Source: Erythrocercus mccallii (Eukaryota; Chordata; Aves; Passeriformes; Dicruridae). From it: a DNA stretch of 64,000 nucleotides. Positions 22,529 through 35,409 of the stretch are shown one piece after another; positions within the stretch are counted from its first letter, which is position 1; every line of letters begins with the position of its first letter. The notes below the pieces were generated by a model. It did no database searches and was not told where the DNA came from. It saw only the letters and a list, made by a program, of their open reading frames with translations. Both the position numbers and the translations under genes were made by a program. The stretch is taken from contig VZRG01000005.1 of the NCBI GenBank assembly GCA_013397435.1, positions 209,508 through 273,507 on the forward strand, read 5' to 3'.

Positions 22529-23320
22529 TGTCCTGGTTTAGAAAAGACAGGTATCTGCCAGTGAAATTTCCCATGGAATAGAGAATGTAAACGCCCTCCC
22601 CCAAATTATTATGATTTTGCCATTAGAGGCTTTCAGGCAACGATTTGGGAATAGGAACAGCAGCTCTTTTACTAGGAATATTAAAAATACAAATGTAGTA
22701 GTACAGAAAGACAAGCAAACAAAACAAACTAAACCCCTAGAAAACCCTGACAGAGTCAGGGACGTGACCTGACACCCTGTTGGTCAGGGTGTTAGAAGCA
22801 GTCCAGATGAATCCTCCTGGAGTAACAGATGNNNNNNNNNNNNNNNNNNNNNNNNNNNNNNNNNNNNNNNNNNNNNNNNNNNNNNNNNNNNNNNNNNNNN
22901 NNNNNNNNNNNNNNNNNNNNNNNNNNNNNNNNNNNNNNNNNNNNNNNNNNNNNNNNNNNNNNNNNNNNNNNNNNNNNNNNNNNNNNNNNNNNNNNNNNNN
23001 NNNNNNNNNNNNNNNNNNNNNNNNNNNNNNNNNNNNNNNNNNNNNNNNNNNNNNNNNNNNNNNNNNNNNNNNNNNNNNNNNNNNNNNNNNNNNNNNNNNN
23101 NCCCACCCCAGGGAGGATGGGTGGTGAAAGAGGTAAGAAACACTGCCTCACCCAGTTTTAACAGCTGGGCCAATATCAGAAAGCATCTGCCCCAAAACCT
23201 GCCTTTGACCATCTCTTTGTTTTGGTCAAGCACCCATAAGCACTCAGTACTTAGTCTCCTACCAACTTTATGGGGAAAAATTCTCTAAGTAAAAAGGAAC
23301 AAACCTAACCCCTAATATTC
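22529..23320. mobile_element. Avian LTR element containing an assembly gap
   Basis: The sequence begins TGTCCTGGTTTAG and continues with blocks typical of a common bird ERV LTR: a 'cccatggaatagagaatgta' block, 'gacagagtcaggg', 'ctgacaccctgttggtcagg' and 'atcctcctggagtaacagat', then the gap, then 'ttaacagctgggccaatatc' and 'ctgcctttgaccatctcttt'. Bases 22832-23101 are undetermined. No matching target duplication was found, so the right boundary is approximate. The open frames that cross this region consist mostly of undetermined bases and are not genes. Orientation is not determined. Confidence 0.65.
22832..23101. other. Assembly gap (270 N)
   Basis: There are 270 undetermined bases inside an LTR element, so the assembler probably failed on the repeat or bridged it by mate pairs. 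Confidence 0.99.
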
Positions 23321-24640
23321 CAATAAAGAATTGTTGTCAGAACCAAAGTAATTACATAGTAAGAACAGATGTAGGCAAGTGTGTGTTTCTAACATTCCTA
23401 ACCCAACACTTGCAGGTACTGTGGGAGTGTGCTGGGAAAAGCTGGCTGGATGTGTGTTCTCCCTACACAGCATTTCCTTTTGCTACTCGAAGAGCTGTGC
23501 TATGTGTATCTTTTGTCTGACTTAGCAGTATTTACATATAAAACCTTCAATTTTTCTCATCAAAATATTTTTTTTACTCGTGCTTGCTTGCAATCTCATA
23601 GGAGCTTAAAACTGATATAAAATACAAAGTAATTTCTAAATTACTTGCAATTTTTGGAGGGTATGTATTAATTTTTGCTTTTTATAAGCATTTGGAACAT
23701 CAATATGCATTTCTTGCCAGTGTACACTAATGAAAATGTCAGATATTTACCATAAAATAAAACTATCTCATGACTATTGCTTTGACTGCTTTTGAATGCT
23801 TGCCAGAGATTAGACTGTGGATATAATTTTGTTTTAATAACTTCACTTTGGGTAGCCCTGCACTCTAGTTTATCCAGATTTGTGCCAGAACAAATCAAAT
23901 ATGAAATCTCTGCCTTATTTATTTTGGAATTCTGAATGTAATATAGCTTATGGATATTTTAAGAGAGTATGCTCTGTGTGCTGTCATCATCTGCAATCGA
24001 TTCTTCCTTCTGTTCAGTGTATCAGCACTTGTTCATCGGTGACTAGCATGTTTTTTCTGGAAGATGTTACTCCTTACATCCCACTTAGAGGAATACAAAA
24101 CAGAGAGCTCAAAAGTGCAATTTTTTTTCTTTAATATTATTTTAACCATTTTTCAGAGGACCTTAATTTTCAATAAATCAATAATACCTTACAAGATAGT
24201 TGCTATGTTACCCATGGCCAACACTTGCTTGGTTTATACTGATAGAAACAGCAGAATGCCAATATATTCATACAGGAGTCTGTAAGTCTCAATATTCACT
24301 TACTTGGGCTAGAAACTGTTGAAGTGCTGTCATTTTTGAATGTTCAGGCACAGCATAGCTTTCTATCTGTGGATATATACCTATGCATACATGCATACTA
24401 ATAAATTGGAATTTTGAATGTTGAAACTAAAAAGAAATTGGTTTTAAATAAATAAAAATAGTCCTGAGAAATGTAATATTTTGTGCAGAAGGGAGTCTTG
24501 GTTAATTTTAAAGAAATATTCTGTAATATTACCATGAACTTTTCTTATTTATGTATAAGTTTACTAGCCCAAGTATGAATGTCCTTTTTAAATTGCTTTT
24601 ATTTAGTTTTCAGACTACCATTATAAGAGGAAAAATCTGA
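23321..24640. other. Unique AT-rich sequence between LTRs
   Basis: No gene or repeat is recognised here. Confidence 0.4.
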
Positions 24641-24645
24641 AAAGG

Positions 24646-25775
24646 TGCATTGACTTTGTGTATCAGTCTTGTTAATGGGGAGGCTACAGGGCTGGCTTCT
24701 GTGAGAAGCTGCTGGAAGCTTCCCTCAATTCCAACAGCACTGGTGCCAGCCTGGCTCCAGGATAGACCTGCCACTGCCCAAAGGCTGAGCCCATCAGTGA
24801 TGGTGGTAGTGCCTCTAGGATGACAGATTTAAAAAGGAAACAAAAAGATTAACACATTTAAGAAGGGGGAAAATCTGCTGTGAAAAGGTAAGATAAGGTA
24901 ATGAGAATATGTGAGAGAAGCACTCACAGACAGCAAGGTCATTGGAAAAGGAGGGGGAGGAGATGTTCCAGGCACTGTCACAAATTCCCCTGCAGCCCCT
25001 GATGCAGCCCATGGTGAGGCAGCTGTGCCCCTGCAGCCCAGGGAGGTAAAGGCTGGAGCAGAGATCCACCTGCAGCCTGTGGAGGGCCTCATGCCAAGGA
25101 GGTGGATACGTGAAGTAGACTGTGACCCTGTGGAAGCCTGAACTGGAGGAGGCTCCTGGTAGGACCTATGGACCCACGGAGGGAGGAGTCCATCCTGGAG
25201 AAGATTTGTTGGCAGGACTTATTACCCAAGGGGGGACCCATGCTAGAGCAGCCTGTGCCTGAAGGATTGCACCCCATGGACAGGACTCATGATGGAGCAG
25301 TTTGTGAAGAACTGCAGCCTGTGGAAAGGACTCATTTTGGAAAGGTTTGTGGAGAGCTGTCTTATATGGGATGGACCCCCTGCTGGAGCAGGGAAAGAGT
25401 GTGAGGAGTCCTCTCCCTGAGGAAGGAGTGGCAGATAGTGTGTGACAAATTGACCATAACCGCCACTCCATGTCCCCGTAGTCCTCTGGGAGGAGATAAG
25501 GAAAAGTAGTATTTAAGCCTGGAAAGAGGAGTAGAGGGAAGGTGTTTTAAGGTTTGGTTTTATTTCTCATTACTTTGATCTGATTTGTAATGAATTTTAC
25601 TAAGTTCCCTGAGTCAACTCTATTTTGCCTGTGACAGTAATTGCTGAGTGACCTCCCTTGTCCTTATCTTGACCACAATCCTTTTGTCATCTTTTTCTCC
25701 TCCATCCAGCTGAGGAGGGGAGTGACACAGCAGCTTGATGGGCACCTGGAAGCCAGCCAGGGTCAACCCACCACA
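24646..25775 (+). mobile_element. ERVL-type solo LTR with 5-bp TSD
   Basis: The element runs from TG to CA and is flanked by AAAGG at 24641-24645 and 25776-25780, a perfect 5-bp duplication as expected for ERVL. The body matches the large avian ERVL-type LTR I recognise: 'gaggctacagggctggcttc', a U3 made of loose repeats of 'cctgcagcc' and 'ctggagcag' units with 'aggactcat', then 'agtgtgaggagtcctctccc', 'gaccataaccgccactccat' and the end 'ccagggtcaacccaccaca'. A TATA-like box (TATTTAAG) lies at 25510-25517. The polyadenylation site appears mutated (TAATGA where TAATAAA is expected, near 25589). Apparent ORFs within it (24911-25141, 25168-25404, 25166-25471) are U3 repeat readings. Confidence 0.9.
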
Positions 25776-25780
25776 AAAGG

Positions 25781-28129
25781 CCATCTGTCCTTTTATGTCT
25801 CTGATAAGTGTTGGAGTGGTTTCTTTAGGAAAGAGAGCATGTTGCCACTGATCTTTAGAGCCTCCAACAGATTATTAAGCATATAGGTGTAGAGTGTAGA
25901 CAGATAGGCCCCCAAGGAGAGTTGGCAATTTAAATAGTTTTCAGTTTGTCTTAGATTGGCTGAAATTATTTTTATGTGCTTGGAGACAAACTGAACCTTT
26001 GGCCTTTATGACAGACCAGAAATATTTGTCAGATGTGTGATACAACTTATGCTTAATTCACCCAGTTCATCATGTATTTCTTAATATACTCATTTCTGAG
26101 TTTTTTCAGACATTTCAATTATTTTTGTCAATAAAATTGTGTCCATTCTTTTAGAGAGGAAAAAATTCTTAAAGGAATTACTGTGTTCTTGCCTTTGGCT
26201 GAAGCATATCTCACAGCTAAGATTGTAAGAACGCTTGCCATGCCAGTCTGCTAGACAAGCAAGATTGCACCTGAGATTAGTAGTCCTCTTGACTTCTTTC
26301 ATAGAATTTTTGCTAATACCTGTCTGAGAAGGTGATTACCTACAGCACTGATTGGCAGCAAAATTAACTCCAAATGGGTACTATACATGAGGTCTGTGGA
26401 GCATTCCTCCTAAAGTCCTTAGAACCATCTGCTTGTGAGAACTCCAAGATAACATGCTTCAGGACTCTATTTTAATTTTCATATCCATCTGTTCTGATCA
26501 TTAGACACATCTGATCTCCCTGTTGGAGAGGCTGTCCCTGACCAAGAGGGGCAGGGTATGAGAAGGAGCTTTATGTAAGTGTTCCAGAACTCTGACCCCT
26601 CTCCGTCTGTGCTCCCCTAAAATCAAAGCAAGAGGTGCATCTTTCAGCAGCAGGCACAAATAAGAGTGCTGTGTTTTAATGAACATAAAGGAGTATATAT
26701 ATTTTCATTCTGGTAGCACTTTGGGACTGATGTTTACCTTCTCACGTACATCTGATGCCAGCTTTGCCAAAGGCATGTAAAACCCTACCAGCAGGTCTCA
26801 ACTGCAAGTTTCAGGATTACATGGGTGCTGCTTAGACTATGGTATTACATTGAGCTTGCTATTCAGGAGGGGCCTTGATTCACCTGTAGACAAAATATGA
26901 CCCAATGGATAGGAAGTATTTGCAGTTTCTGCAGTCAAATGTAAGTGGATGGAAACTTGGTCATGAATAGATTTGTGTTGGATTTACTTTTGTGAGTTTC
27001 TGTCAATTGCAATGTTAATCAGATACTGGGTGAATCACAATGTATCAAAATGGCTTCTTCTCTACAGATCTGACAGTGGCAGCATTCACATTTTCCCACC
27101 TCTCAGCAGTATCTTCTTTCCATATGGAGAAAAGGCTGTCTGATCCTTATCTTTACATCATGATTTAGTGCATGAAAGACTGACTATAACTGACTTTCTA
27201 AGTCAAGATGTTCTCTGGAAATGTGTGTGTTGTACAACTTTATGTGTGGGATGAAACACTTATTTGTAGCAGAGCAATGTGGTCCCCCTCCTTCTGTATG
27301 TATCCAGTCACATTATTTATTGTGTGAACTTGTCTACACAATAAATAAGGTTTAGTTAGTTTTGTTTCTCTGGCCTCTTGTTTGGGTACTTCTGTCTTCC
27401 CTCTGAACTTATGCGTTGACTAAGAGTTTTATGAAAGGGGATAGTACTTCAATTCTTCTCACAGAAGTAACTGTTACATGACTTCATCGTGTTGCTGAGA
27501 ATTAGATTTTTTCCTTCTGAAATGTTCAGAATAAACATTTGTTTATGTTGCTGAAGCCTGCATTTTTATGAATTAAAAAATATATATAGAAATGGGAGAC
27601 TTTAATCCTAAGAAAACTTAGGATTGCAACTTAGTAACAAGGGAGCATTACTTATGCTCATCTTATTTTGTTAATATTATATTCTTATCAAGATTGTAAT
27701 TTGCCTAAAAAGTTGATGAAGATGATTTGCAACACTACTGAGCTCTTGTCATATATAAACTTCTTTTAAGCTGTTAAACCAAATACTAATTGAGATTTCA
27801 GGATAAGAAAAAACCCTTATAAAAGGTTGCCTGGGACTTTTTAAAGAAGTGAACACTTTTGTAGTTATTGTAAGCAGATAAAATAGGAGAAATTCAACAA
27901 ATCTAAATGACTCTAAGTGGACAAAATAGTGTGGATTTTAAAAAACACCTTCTGTTACTTTATTCATAATTTATTCACAAAATACTGTTTTTCTGACTTA
28001 AAATCTCTGACAAGTAGAGTAATTTTAATTTTTTTATATTAGAAATTTTCACTTGAATAGGTATCTCAGTGACCGTGTTATCCAACATATTTATGCGTTG
28101 AAGTTCAACAGTAACTTTAATAGGGTTGG
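25781..28129. other. Unique intergenic sequence
   Basis: No gene is supported. A perfect 13-bp inverted repeat with a 10-base spacer lies at 27313-27348. Confidence 0.4.
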
Positions 28130-28318
28130 GCACTGGATCAGCCTCCCCAGGGAAGTAGTCACAGCACCAGACTGACAGAAGTGTCTGACACTTCAAGAAG
28201 TGTTTGGATGCTGCTCTCAGGCACATAATGTGACTCTTGGGGATTGTTCTGTGCAGGGCTAGGAGATGTACTCAATGATCCTTTTCAGTCCCTTCAAACT
28301 CCGCATATTCTGTGATTA
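28130..28318 (+). mobile_element. CR1 LINE 3' end, diverged
   Basis: It contains 'ggatcagcctccccagggaa', an 'acttcaagaagtgtttggatg' block, 'tgactcttggggattgttct' and the end 'aatgatccttttcagtccct' plus 'tcaaactccgcatattctgtgat'. This fits a subfamily of CR1 3' ends with 'gtgattcttggggtt'. It is 5'-truncated. Confidence 0.8.
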
Positions 28319-29689
28319 AGATTTGCCTTTAAAATTAAATATTCAGTCTCTTCACAAACCTAAACCTAAAGTATCTATAAGACTTGAAATATTGTACTAT
28401 AGGTGTGAGAAATTCAACATATCTTGCTCTTGTAAGGATCTCAAAATTTCAGTAGTGCTTTAGCCATGATGAGCTGGATTGTTCTTAGAAGTTGCACAGA
28501 GCCAAAACAAGGGTTAGGAGGAAGTTCCATTCCAGCAGGATTTTCAAATAAAGAGTTATATTTTGTTTCTGAGGCATGAGTCTTTAGGATTCCATGTCCT
28601 TGTGTCTGCTACAACCATACAGTTTGCATGTCATGAAACCCAAATCCAATTCCATTCACAGCTGAGGGCACATTATTCAGGTAGTCTGTGATTTTTTAGG
28701 TTCAGATTAGGCTTAAAATTTAGTCTGTTTTCTTCAATAATTTAAGTCACATTTAACAGTTGTAATGAAAGCACATCTGTTTTAATGATAGAATAGCATT
28801 TGAGTCAACTTTTTCATATATCATTAATTACCTCACTTCTTAAATTTAAGAATTTAACCCATTTCTATAGGGAGAGCCTATAAGTAGTGTACACTTCTGA
28901 TTTTATTCCACCTGCCCCCATCACTGATCACATCTTCAGGGTCTCTGCTTTTAATATCGAAAGCAAGACAAATGGTGCTCTGCAGCGAGGTGTTCTGGAC
29001 TGCACTTAGACCGTGTGACCACGAGATGTCATAGCCCAGCTGCGGGTGCAGAGCTCGCCTTCACCCCACCGACTGCCTTACCTGCCCCTGCTCACGAGGA
29101 GCATCCCACACCACCCTCTCCCAGTATTGTCTTCGGAAAAGTATTCATTTCGTAATGGCAAGTATTTCTGTCTTCAGCTGCCTTTATAATTTGCTCTCCA
29201 TTTGTTAACTCAGTAGTCAAAATACTTTGTTCTGTGACATTCATTGGACTTCCTTCATAGCTGTACTGTTAGGCTTTTCCCTCTTAAGCAACTGCTTCCC
29301 CTATTGTTGTAAGTCTGTATTTTTGTACATCGAAAATAGGAAATAATAAAAAAACCCCACGTTCTCTATGACAGTCAAGACTTAGTATACCTCCATTTTA
29401 TCATCTTGTCAGCCATCCCTTTTCTAAGGGAATTCTAAAAATTCTACCTTATGTCGCAGTGCTTGAAAGGTATTCTCTATCTTGATTCCTCATTACCTCT
29501 CTCTTTTTTGTTCTGTCTTGTTCTTGTGGAAGAAAAAAAGCATGCAGACTGTAAGATTTGGGAGATTTGTGAAATCATGCAGTGGCATGATGATGTGTTC
29601 CTCTGTTCCATCTTGGTAATTCCAAATACTTGATTTCCTTTTTAGATTACGCCTGAACATTGAACCAATGTTTTCATAGAGTTGTCATA
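28319..29689. other. Unique sequence with local GC-rich patch
   Basis: No gene is called. About 28980-29115 is noticeably richer in GC and CpG than its surroundings (see findings). The rest is AT-rich unique DNA. Confidence 0.4.
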
Positions 29690-30340
29690 ACTTCAAGGTC
29701 ATGTTTAAGTGTCAATTTTTCAGCTTGTTATGTTTATAAAGATTATTTTTTCCATATTCATCACTTTTGAGTTTTAATTTGCCCTGTATTTTATTTGCCA
29801 TTTTATTGCCCAGTCAGGACTAGAAAGTTGTGTAAGGTTTTTTGCTTTTTTTTGGTTAGTTTGTTGGTATTGTTTTTCCGTTCCTTATCCCCATGCCTTT
29901 CTTCTTTCTGGAACAAGTTAGTATCAATATTGAAGCACACTTAGAGATAGTCCTCAGTGTTTACTCACTTTTCCAGATAATTTATGCACATGTTGCACAA
30001 AAAAAGCCCAAGCAGAGACCATTTTTTGATTTCATTAGTGAAAAGTCATTACTAAGAAAACAGACCAAATATGCTTTTACCCATTTTTCTTTTTTTTTGT
30101 CATTGGCTTAGTCATCTGAGCATTCTTAAACCATGACATTCTTACTTGTCGTAAGACTCTATAGTGAGAAACAAAGTGGCTTTCAGAAATGCAAGGTTGC
30201 ATTAACCTGATTTCTTTAACATACTTGCAGACTTCTTCAAGGAGTTTGAGTGGAAGTAATAATCTTTACTATATATGAATCTATATTCATTCTCTATGAT
30301 AAGATGTGCTTCAGTATGCCCATCGTCTGAAGGATCTTTG
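29690..30340 (-). mobile_element. Ancient CR1/L3-like LINE fragment
   Basis: Read antisense, this follows the reverse-transcriptase region of old amniote CR1/L3-type LINEs. Recognisable blocks in order are 'gccattttattgcccagtca', 'cttttccagataatttatgc' and 'acatgttgcac', 'cccaagcagagacc', 'tggctttcagaaatgcaagg' and 'gcagacttcttcaaggagtt'. Divergence is high, with many substitutions and small indels, so it is much older than the CR1 ends elsewhere in the window. The plus frame at 29893-30111 is an antisense reading of it. Confidence 0.6.
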
Positions 30341-33300
30341 AAAAACAGTGTTTTTCCAAAACAGTGATTCAGCAGCATTGCACAGATCTATTTTCTCCAT
30401 ACTAGTGCCATCATCCCAGCACTGTATCCTAAAACTCATCTGGTACAGCCTTTACACTCATTGTGGATGTTTCCTCAGCCAGTTTCCCAGTTACATAAAT
30501 TCAATGTTCAGAAAAAGCAGTGAAATAGGAAGACTATATTTTGGTGCAAGTTATTTTGGAAGGAAAATGGCAGTACTTTTCTGTGTGTTTTGTTTTTTTT
30601 TTTGTTTGGTTGATTGGTTTGGTTTTCCTTTGGAATTGTGTTTGATCCCTGTGCTCTGAAAGTGGGGGATTTTTTCTGGGTTTTGGGGTGAAATAGTTCA
30701 ACTTCTGAAATCCTGAAGGCTCATTTAGCATCAACCTGTGTGTGTCATTTCATTTTCCCAATGCTTTAAAAATATCAAACTTGAAAAAAATCATTACTAC
30801 TGGCATTATTCTATCTGGATGGGGTGCTTATAGTATCAGTTTGCCTGTCCTTTAGGGGACATGTTGGGCTCTCATAGAGCATCATTCTATTCTATTTTCC
30901 TGAAAAACTTGGTGAGTTATCCAAAGGTTAGGTACATACCTAGCTGGTGAGTCTTCACTAGTAGGTCTGATTTAAGTTCCTGTTCTGGATTTGAATTATT
31001 CTACATACTATTGCCTTAGTTGCAGAAGCACAAATCAAAATATGTAGAGTAGCCATTAGAGAGTTAATGGCTCTTCTTCAGTAGCCAGCACCTTAATCAG
31101 AAATTCTGCTTTGTCTTTTGTTTAATACATTCTTCCTGTATTTAACTGGAGAACAGCTTATACCTCCTTATGTTCTGTGCATCTACTGAGGTCTTTGAAG
31201 CAATGTAGTTCCCTTGTTAATAATGATGGTTCCCTAAGAATCATCACTACAAGTTTTCTGCCACTTCATCTTCTGCATAAAGTTTGCTTTGCTCAAGGTA
31301 GCATCACAGTCAAAGAGATTTAACTCAGTGTGTGGTCACTTCACACTCAGACGTTTTCAAGTTATTGTTTATGAGTGCTTTCAAGAACAATGCCACTGGA
31401 GGAGAAGTTTTCATCCTTCCCTTAGAGTCCTTGCTCTAAAATAAAAGGAAGATTGAAATTAAGCTTCAAAAAGTGAATTTCCAGTTGATTATGCCAGTTT
31501 ACTCATACTTAGAAATATATTTTAAGACAAATGTTTAACTTTCAAATGTTCATTTCAGTGACCCTGAGATTTGTTAAGGATTTTGTAAGCTTATAATCAG
31601 AGGATGATAATTCTACAAACAACAATATACAGAAGTAACCCTTAATGGTAAAATTTCCTTAGTAAGATATGCTCAAGAATTTAATTCTCCCATTGATTGA
31701 GTCTCTCCAGTTTCAAAACTCTCTCAAGGTGCTGATTTATTTCTCATAACTCGTTGGCAATCTGCAGTTCTTGAGGAGCTCCAGCCTAAAGAGTGGTATG
31801 AAGCAGAAGATTTTGTTTAGGATTCTGAGGGGAATGATGTTAGACAACAGCAAACCATCATGATAATGCTGCTCTCAGAAGGCTTTAATGGAACTTGCAT
31901 TAGTGTCCAATATCTGTGTGTCTGGTCCAGTGTGATTGAACTGTGTCTCAGTCAAGATGAATGTTGTGTTGAATAGGAACCATCAAGCTGTAATATCATC
32001 CAAAAAATACCATGTAAAGAGTCCATATTTTTGTAGTTGTTTTTCCACTTCACTTGAGCAGGGCTGGGTATCTTCAGATGCAAGTCCTGGTACCTGGGTA
32101 TGGCAAAATCCAAGAGTGCTATGAATATGTGGAAGATTATCTCTGTTTTCAGATGCGAACATTTGCTTAAGTTCTGAAGCCAAAAACTTACAGGCATTCA
32201 CTTTTTTTTTTCTTGTCAAAAAGTGAAAAGGACGATCCCAGAAATAACTGATCATTCATGGTAGATTTTTCTATCAAGTTACTGTTTCAGTTCAGTGCTC
32301 TTTTACCAATACAGAGAATTTTAGATAGGCTTCTTTAAAGCTGTGCAACCAGAAATCTCAAAGGACAGGAGATTTGAGCAGAAGCCAAAAAGTAGATATT
32401 GAATCTAGAAGTCTTTTATTTTTGTATACCAGTTTCAAATATAGATTTTATTATTGTTTTATTAAAGTAATGTCTAATATTGAAGACTTTAGTCCTAATA
32501 CATGTTAATATTGGGACTTGTATCAAATTTAGAAATAGTTACTAAAAAGGTTAATTTTAAATTATATTCTCTTTTATGCTTAATTTTTTTTAGGTTCAGA
32601 ATCACTAGTTTTCATAAGCAACACCTTATTTTTCTAGAAGCTGTAGGAAAATAATCCACATTTTAGCTTAGGTAATGCCACAGCACACAAGTCACTCTAC
32701 CTGATAAAACTTTATCATTAGTCAGATGCCTGATGCTCCCTGAATGATACATTATGGGAATCAAAGAGTGTTCATAGTGCAAGAAAGAGATCTATGCTGG
32801 TTTCCTACTGATACCCAGAGAGTTTTCATGTTTCAGTAAATATATAGAAAATTACTGCAGTGTTCAATTTGTTTTGATGCTGCTTTCAAGCAACAGCTGT
32901 AAATATGCTCAATAGTTGTGAAAGTTCATTTCTTGATTCGTATTGTCAACTTCCACATAATACATAGTTTGTCAAGTTTCTCATGCAAAATCATGATCTC
33001 TAACCATGAACAAAACTGGCATCAAAGGTTTTGGAAGGTACCCCCTTTTTCCCCCTCTAAGATTCAGCTCCCACTTAACATCCATGAAAACAGATTACTT
33101 ACCCTTTAGAGCTTTTTTGGTGATTAAAAAAAATATTTTAACTACATATATATTTTTGTATACTTCACCCTTTTGCTGCCAAATAATGGCTTTAGACACA
33201 TTAATAGGTGGACAAGTTTCAAAAAACCCAAAATACTGTAGTAAGTACCAAACTCTGTTAAAAATCAGGTCACAATATTGCAATGGGTCTCACAGTATAC

Positions 33301-35409
33301 AAGGCATAGCTGAAAGTCTCACACCACATATAGGACATAATTTTTTGAAAAAAGCTGTTGGAGTAATTTTGTAACTTTAGAGAAATTACTGTCTGAAATT
33401 TCTTTTACCTTGCTACTATTAGTAGCATTTCCAGAGGTTATGTTTTCTTCAGATGTTCAAGTGGTACTGTTTTTTTATTTATTAATTTACTAATTTCTGA
33501 CTTCCTGGAAATTAATTTAAAAAAATACTACATTTCAACACAATTAAATGCATACTTATCACCAGAAGTATGGAACAGTTGTTAAATATGACATTGAAAA
33601 AGAATTTCTGAAGTGCTAGCAGATAGTAGCTGTACTCTAAGAATAGGTTATGTCATTGTCCCTGTAACTGGAACTATAACCGTACATTTGTGACAGCTAA
33701 AATTTTTGATTTCCAGTCTGAAATGTGGTTTCTAATAGATGTATAACCCTTTTCTCCAAGCTTGTGATGTCCTTATGTTTAAACATCTATGTTCCTTCTT
33801 GGTGTTTCCTTTCAATGCATGTTTATTAGCAAACAATGATCTGCACTTGCATCATAAATTGGCATTGTTACTCTTAGCTTCAGGCTTTATTTTCTGTGTG
33901 TCAGCATAGACTTAGACACTCAGAAAAGAAATCCCATCAGGAAACTGATGATTGAAAGGTTTTTATTGCGTATGAGTTCCTTGACCCAGTTCACATAGAC
34001 TCAGGAGCATTTGGACTGGTAGAATGGTGTAGTTGAGCAGAAGCCAAAAGAAACTATGGCGGAATTGGAGATAAGGAAAAAAGGCAGTGTGCTATCACTT
34101 TCTTTAACTTTGATCTTACAAAACAGGGGAATTTCCATTCTCGGATCATCCTAGTAACAGTTCTCCATGTGTCCCATTTTGCATCCAGTTTTTCCTTAAT
34201 TAAGTTGCTAGAATTCTGCATAGCAGTATATACAGAGGCTCATTAGTGCAATGTAAACTAGCATAAAGACTTCTCTTACTCTACTGAAATGATAATTTCT
34301 GATTTAAGGTCATGTTTGCCTTGTAGGGTTGCATCACATTGGTGGCTCAGTTGTCCTGAGATTGACTAATATGTTATAATCTTCATTTCCTTAATAGGTT
34401 TTCAGTGTATTAGTTTCTGAGGAACTGTCACAGAACTAGATTTAGGCATAAATAGTTCTGTATGATGACAGACTGATGTGTCTGCAGAATCATCATGGTA
34501 CAGAATTGCTCCCATATTTCATCCTCTCTTAGCAGCTCAGGGTGCCGAGATCACATGAGCATTACTTTCACGTGACTGCTGGCTGTGTACTCATCCCCTC
34601 CTGCTCTTCCCCAATACTGTCAATTTGGTCGCTAGAGGGGATAAAAAAAGAGAAAATAGTTCATTTCAGTATGGGGGAGTGGAAGATGGATTAAAGAGTA
34701 TAAGCTAGTCCCTGCTTCTAACAGGGCTGTGTGGTTTAGGTCTCATAGACATATTAATGGGACTGGGAAGCTTTACTCAGTTGCAACCTTTGTTGTTGCC
34801 ACCTCTTAATTTCTCCAGACTAGAGACAACAGAGTGTTCTAGGAGGATTTGGCCATCAACAGAGGTGAGCAAACTGAGATCTTGGCTATCTGATGCTGGA
34901 ACTGGAACTGGAAGTTTTCTTCACCTGGATGCGCACATTTCACTTCTCTGCCTCTGCCAGTAGCTTTCGGTTGTTCTCAGACAGGGTGTATAGCCCCAGC
35001 CCCAAGACAGAGAGAGGGTTGTGCAGAAGGCAGTGGGACCATGGCTATTGATGGTAGGGTTGTTGCTTAGCTTAGCAACACAAACTTCTCAGGGAAGATG
35101 TTCCTATCACTGTTCCTCTGTCATCACCACAAAATATAGTTTTGAAGCCTGTTCATGTCGAGAAAATAAGTAATTTTATCCTCTCCTTGAGGGCATCAAA
35201 ATCCAATTTAGTATACACTGCTAAGAAGCCTTGAGCACTGAGCCTGTGCCCCAACGTTATACTTCGTATTATTAAATGTCATGACACTTCTATAACTCCA
35301 GTCCCCGAGTCACTCAGTCTTTCCTTTATCCTAGTTCAGTTCTCTGTATTGACACATGGTTAGGAGGCATTGACATCACTCCTACTTTTTATGCCAGGCA
35401 GTTTTAAAA
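30341..35409. other. Unique intergenic sequence
   Basis: No gene is supported. A G/T-rich run lies near 30588-30640, and a site resembling a CTCF core lies at 34629-34640. Confidence 0.4.

Noticed and set aside
22780..23233. Frames of 110-149 codons
   Set aside because: They consist almost wholly of undetermined bases.
24911..25471. Frames on both strands within the ERVL-type LTR
   Set aside because: They are translations of repeated U3 units; the region lies wholly inside a solo LTR that has no coding region.
33006..33374. 122-codon plus frame in the desert
   Set aside because: AT-rich random-like composition with no motif; overlapping frames on both strands.
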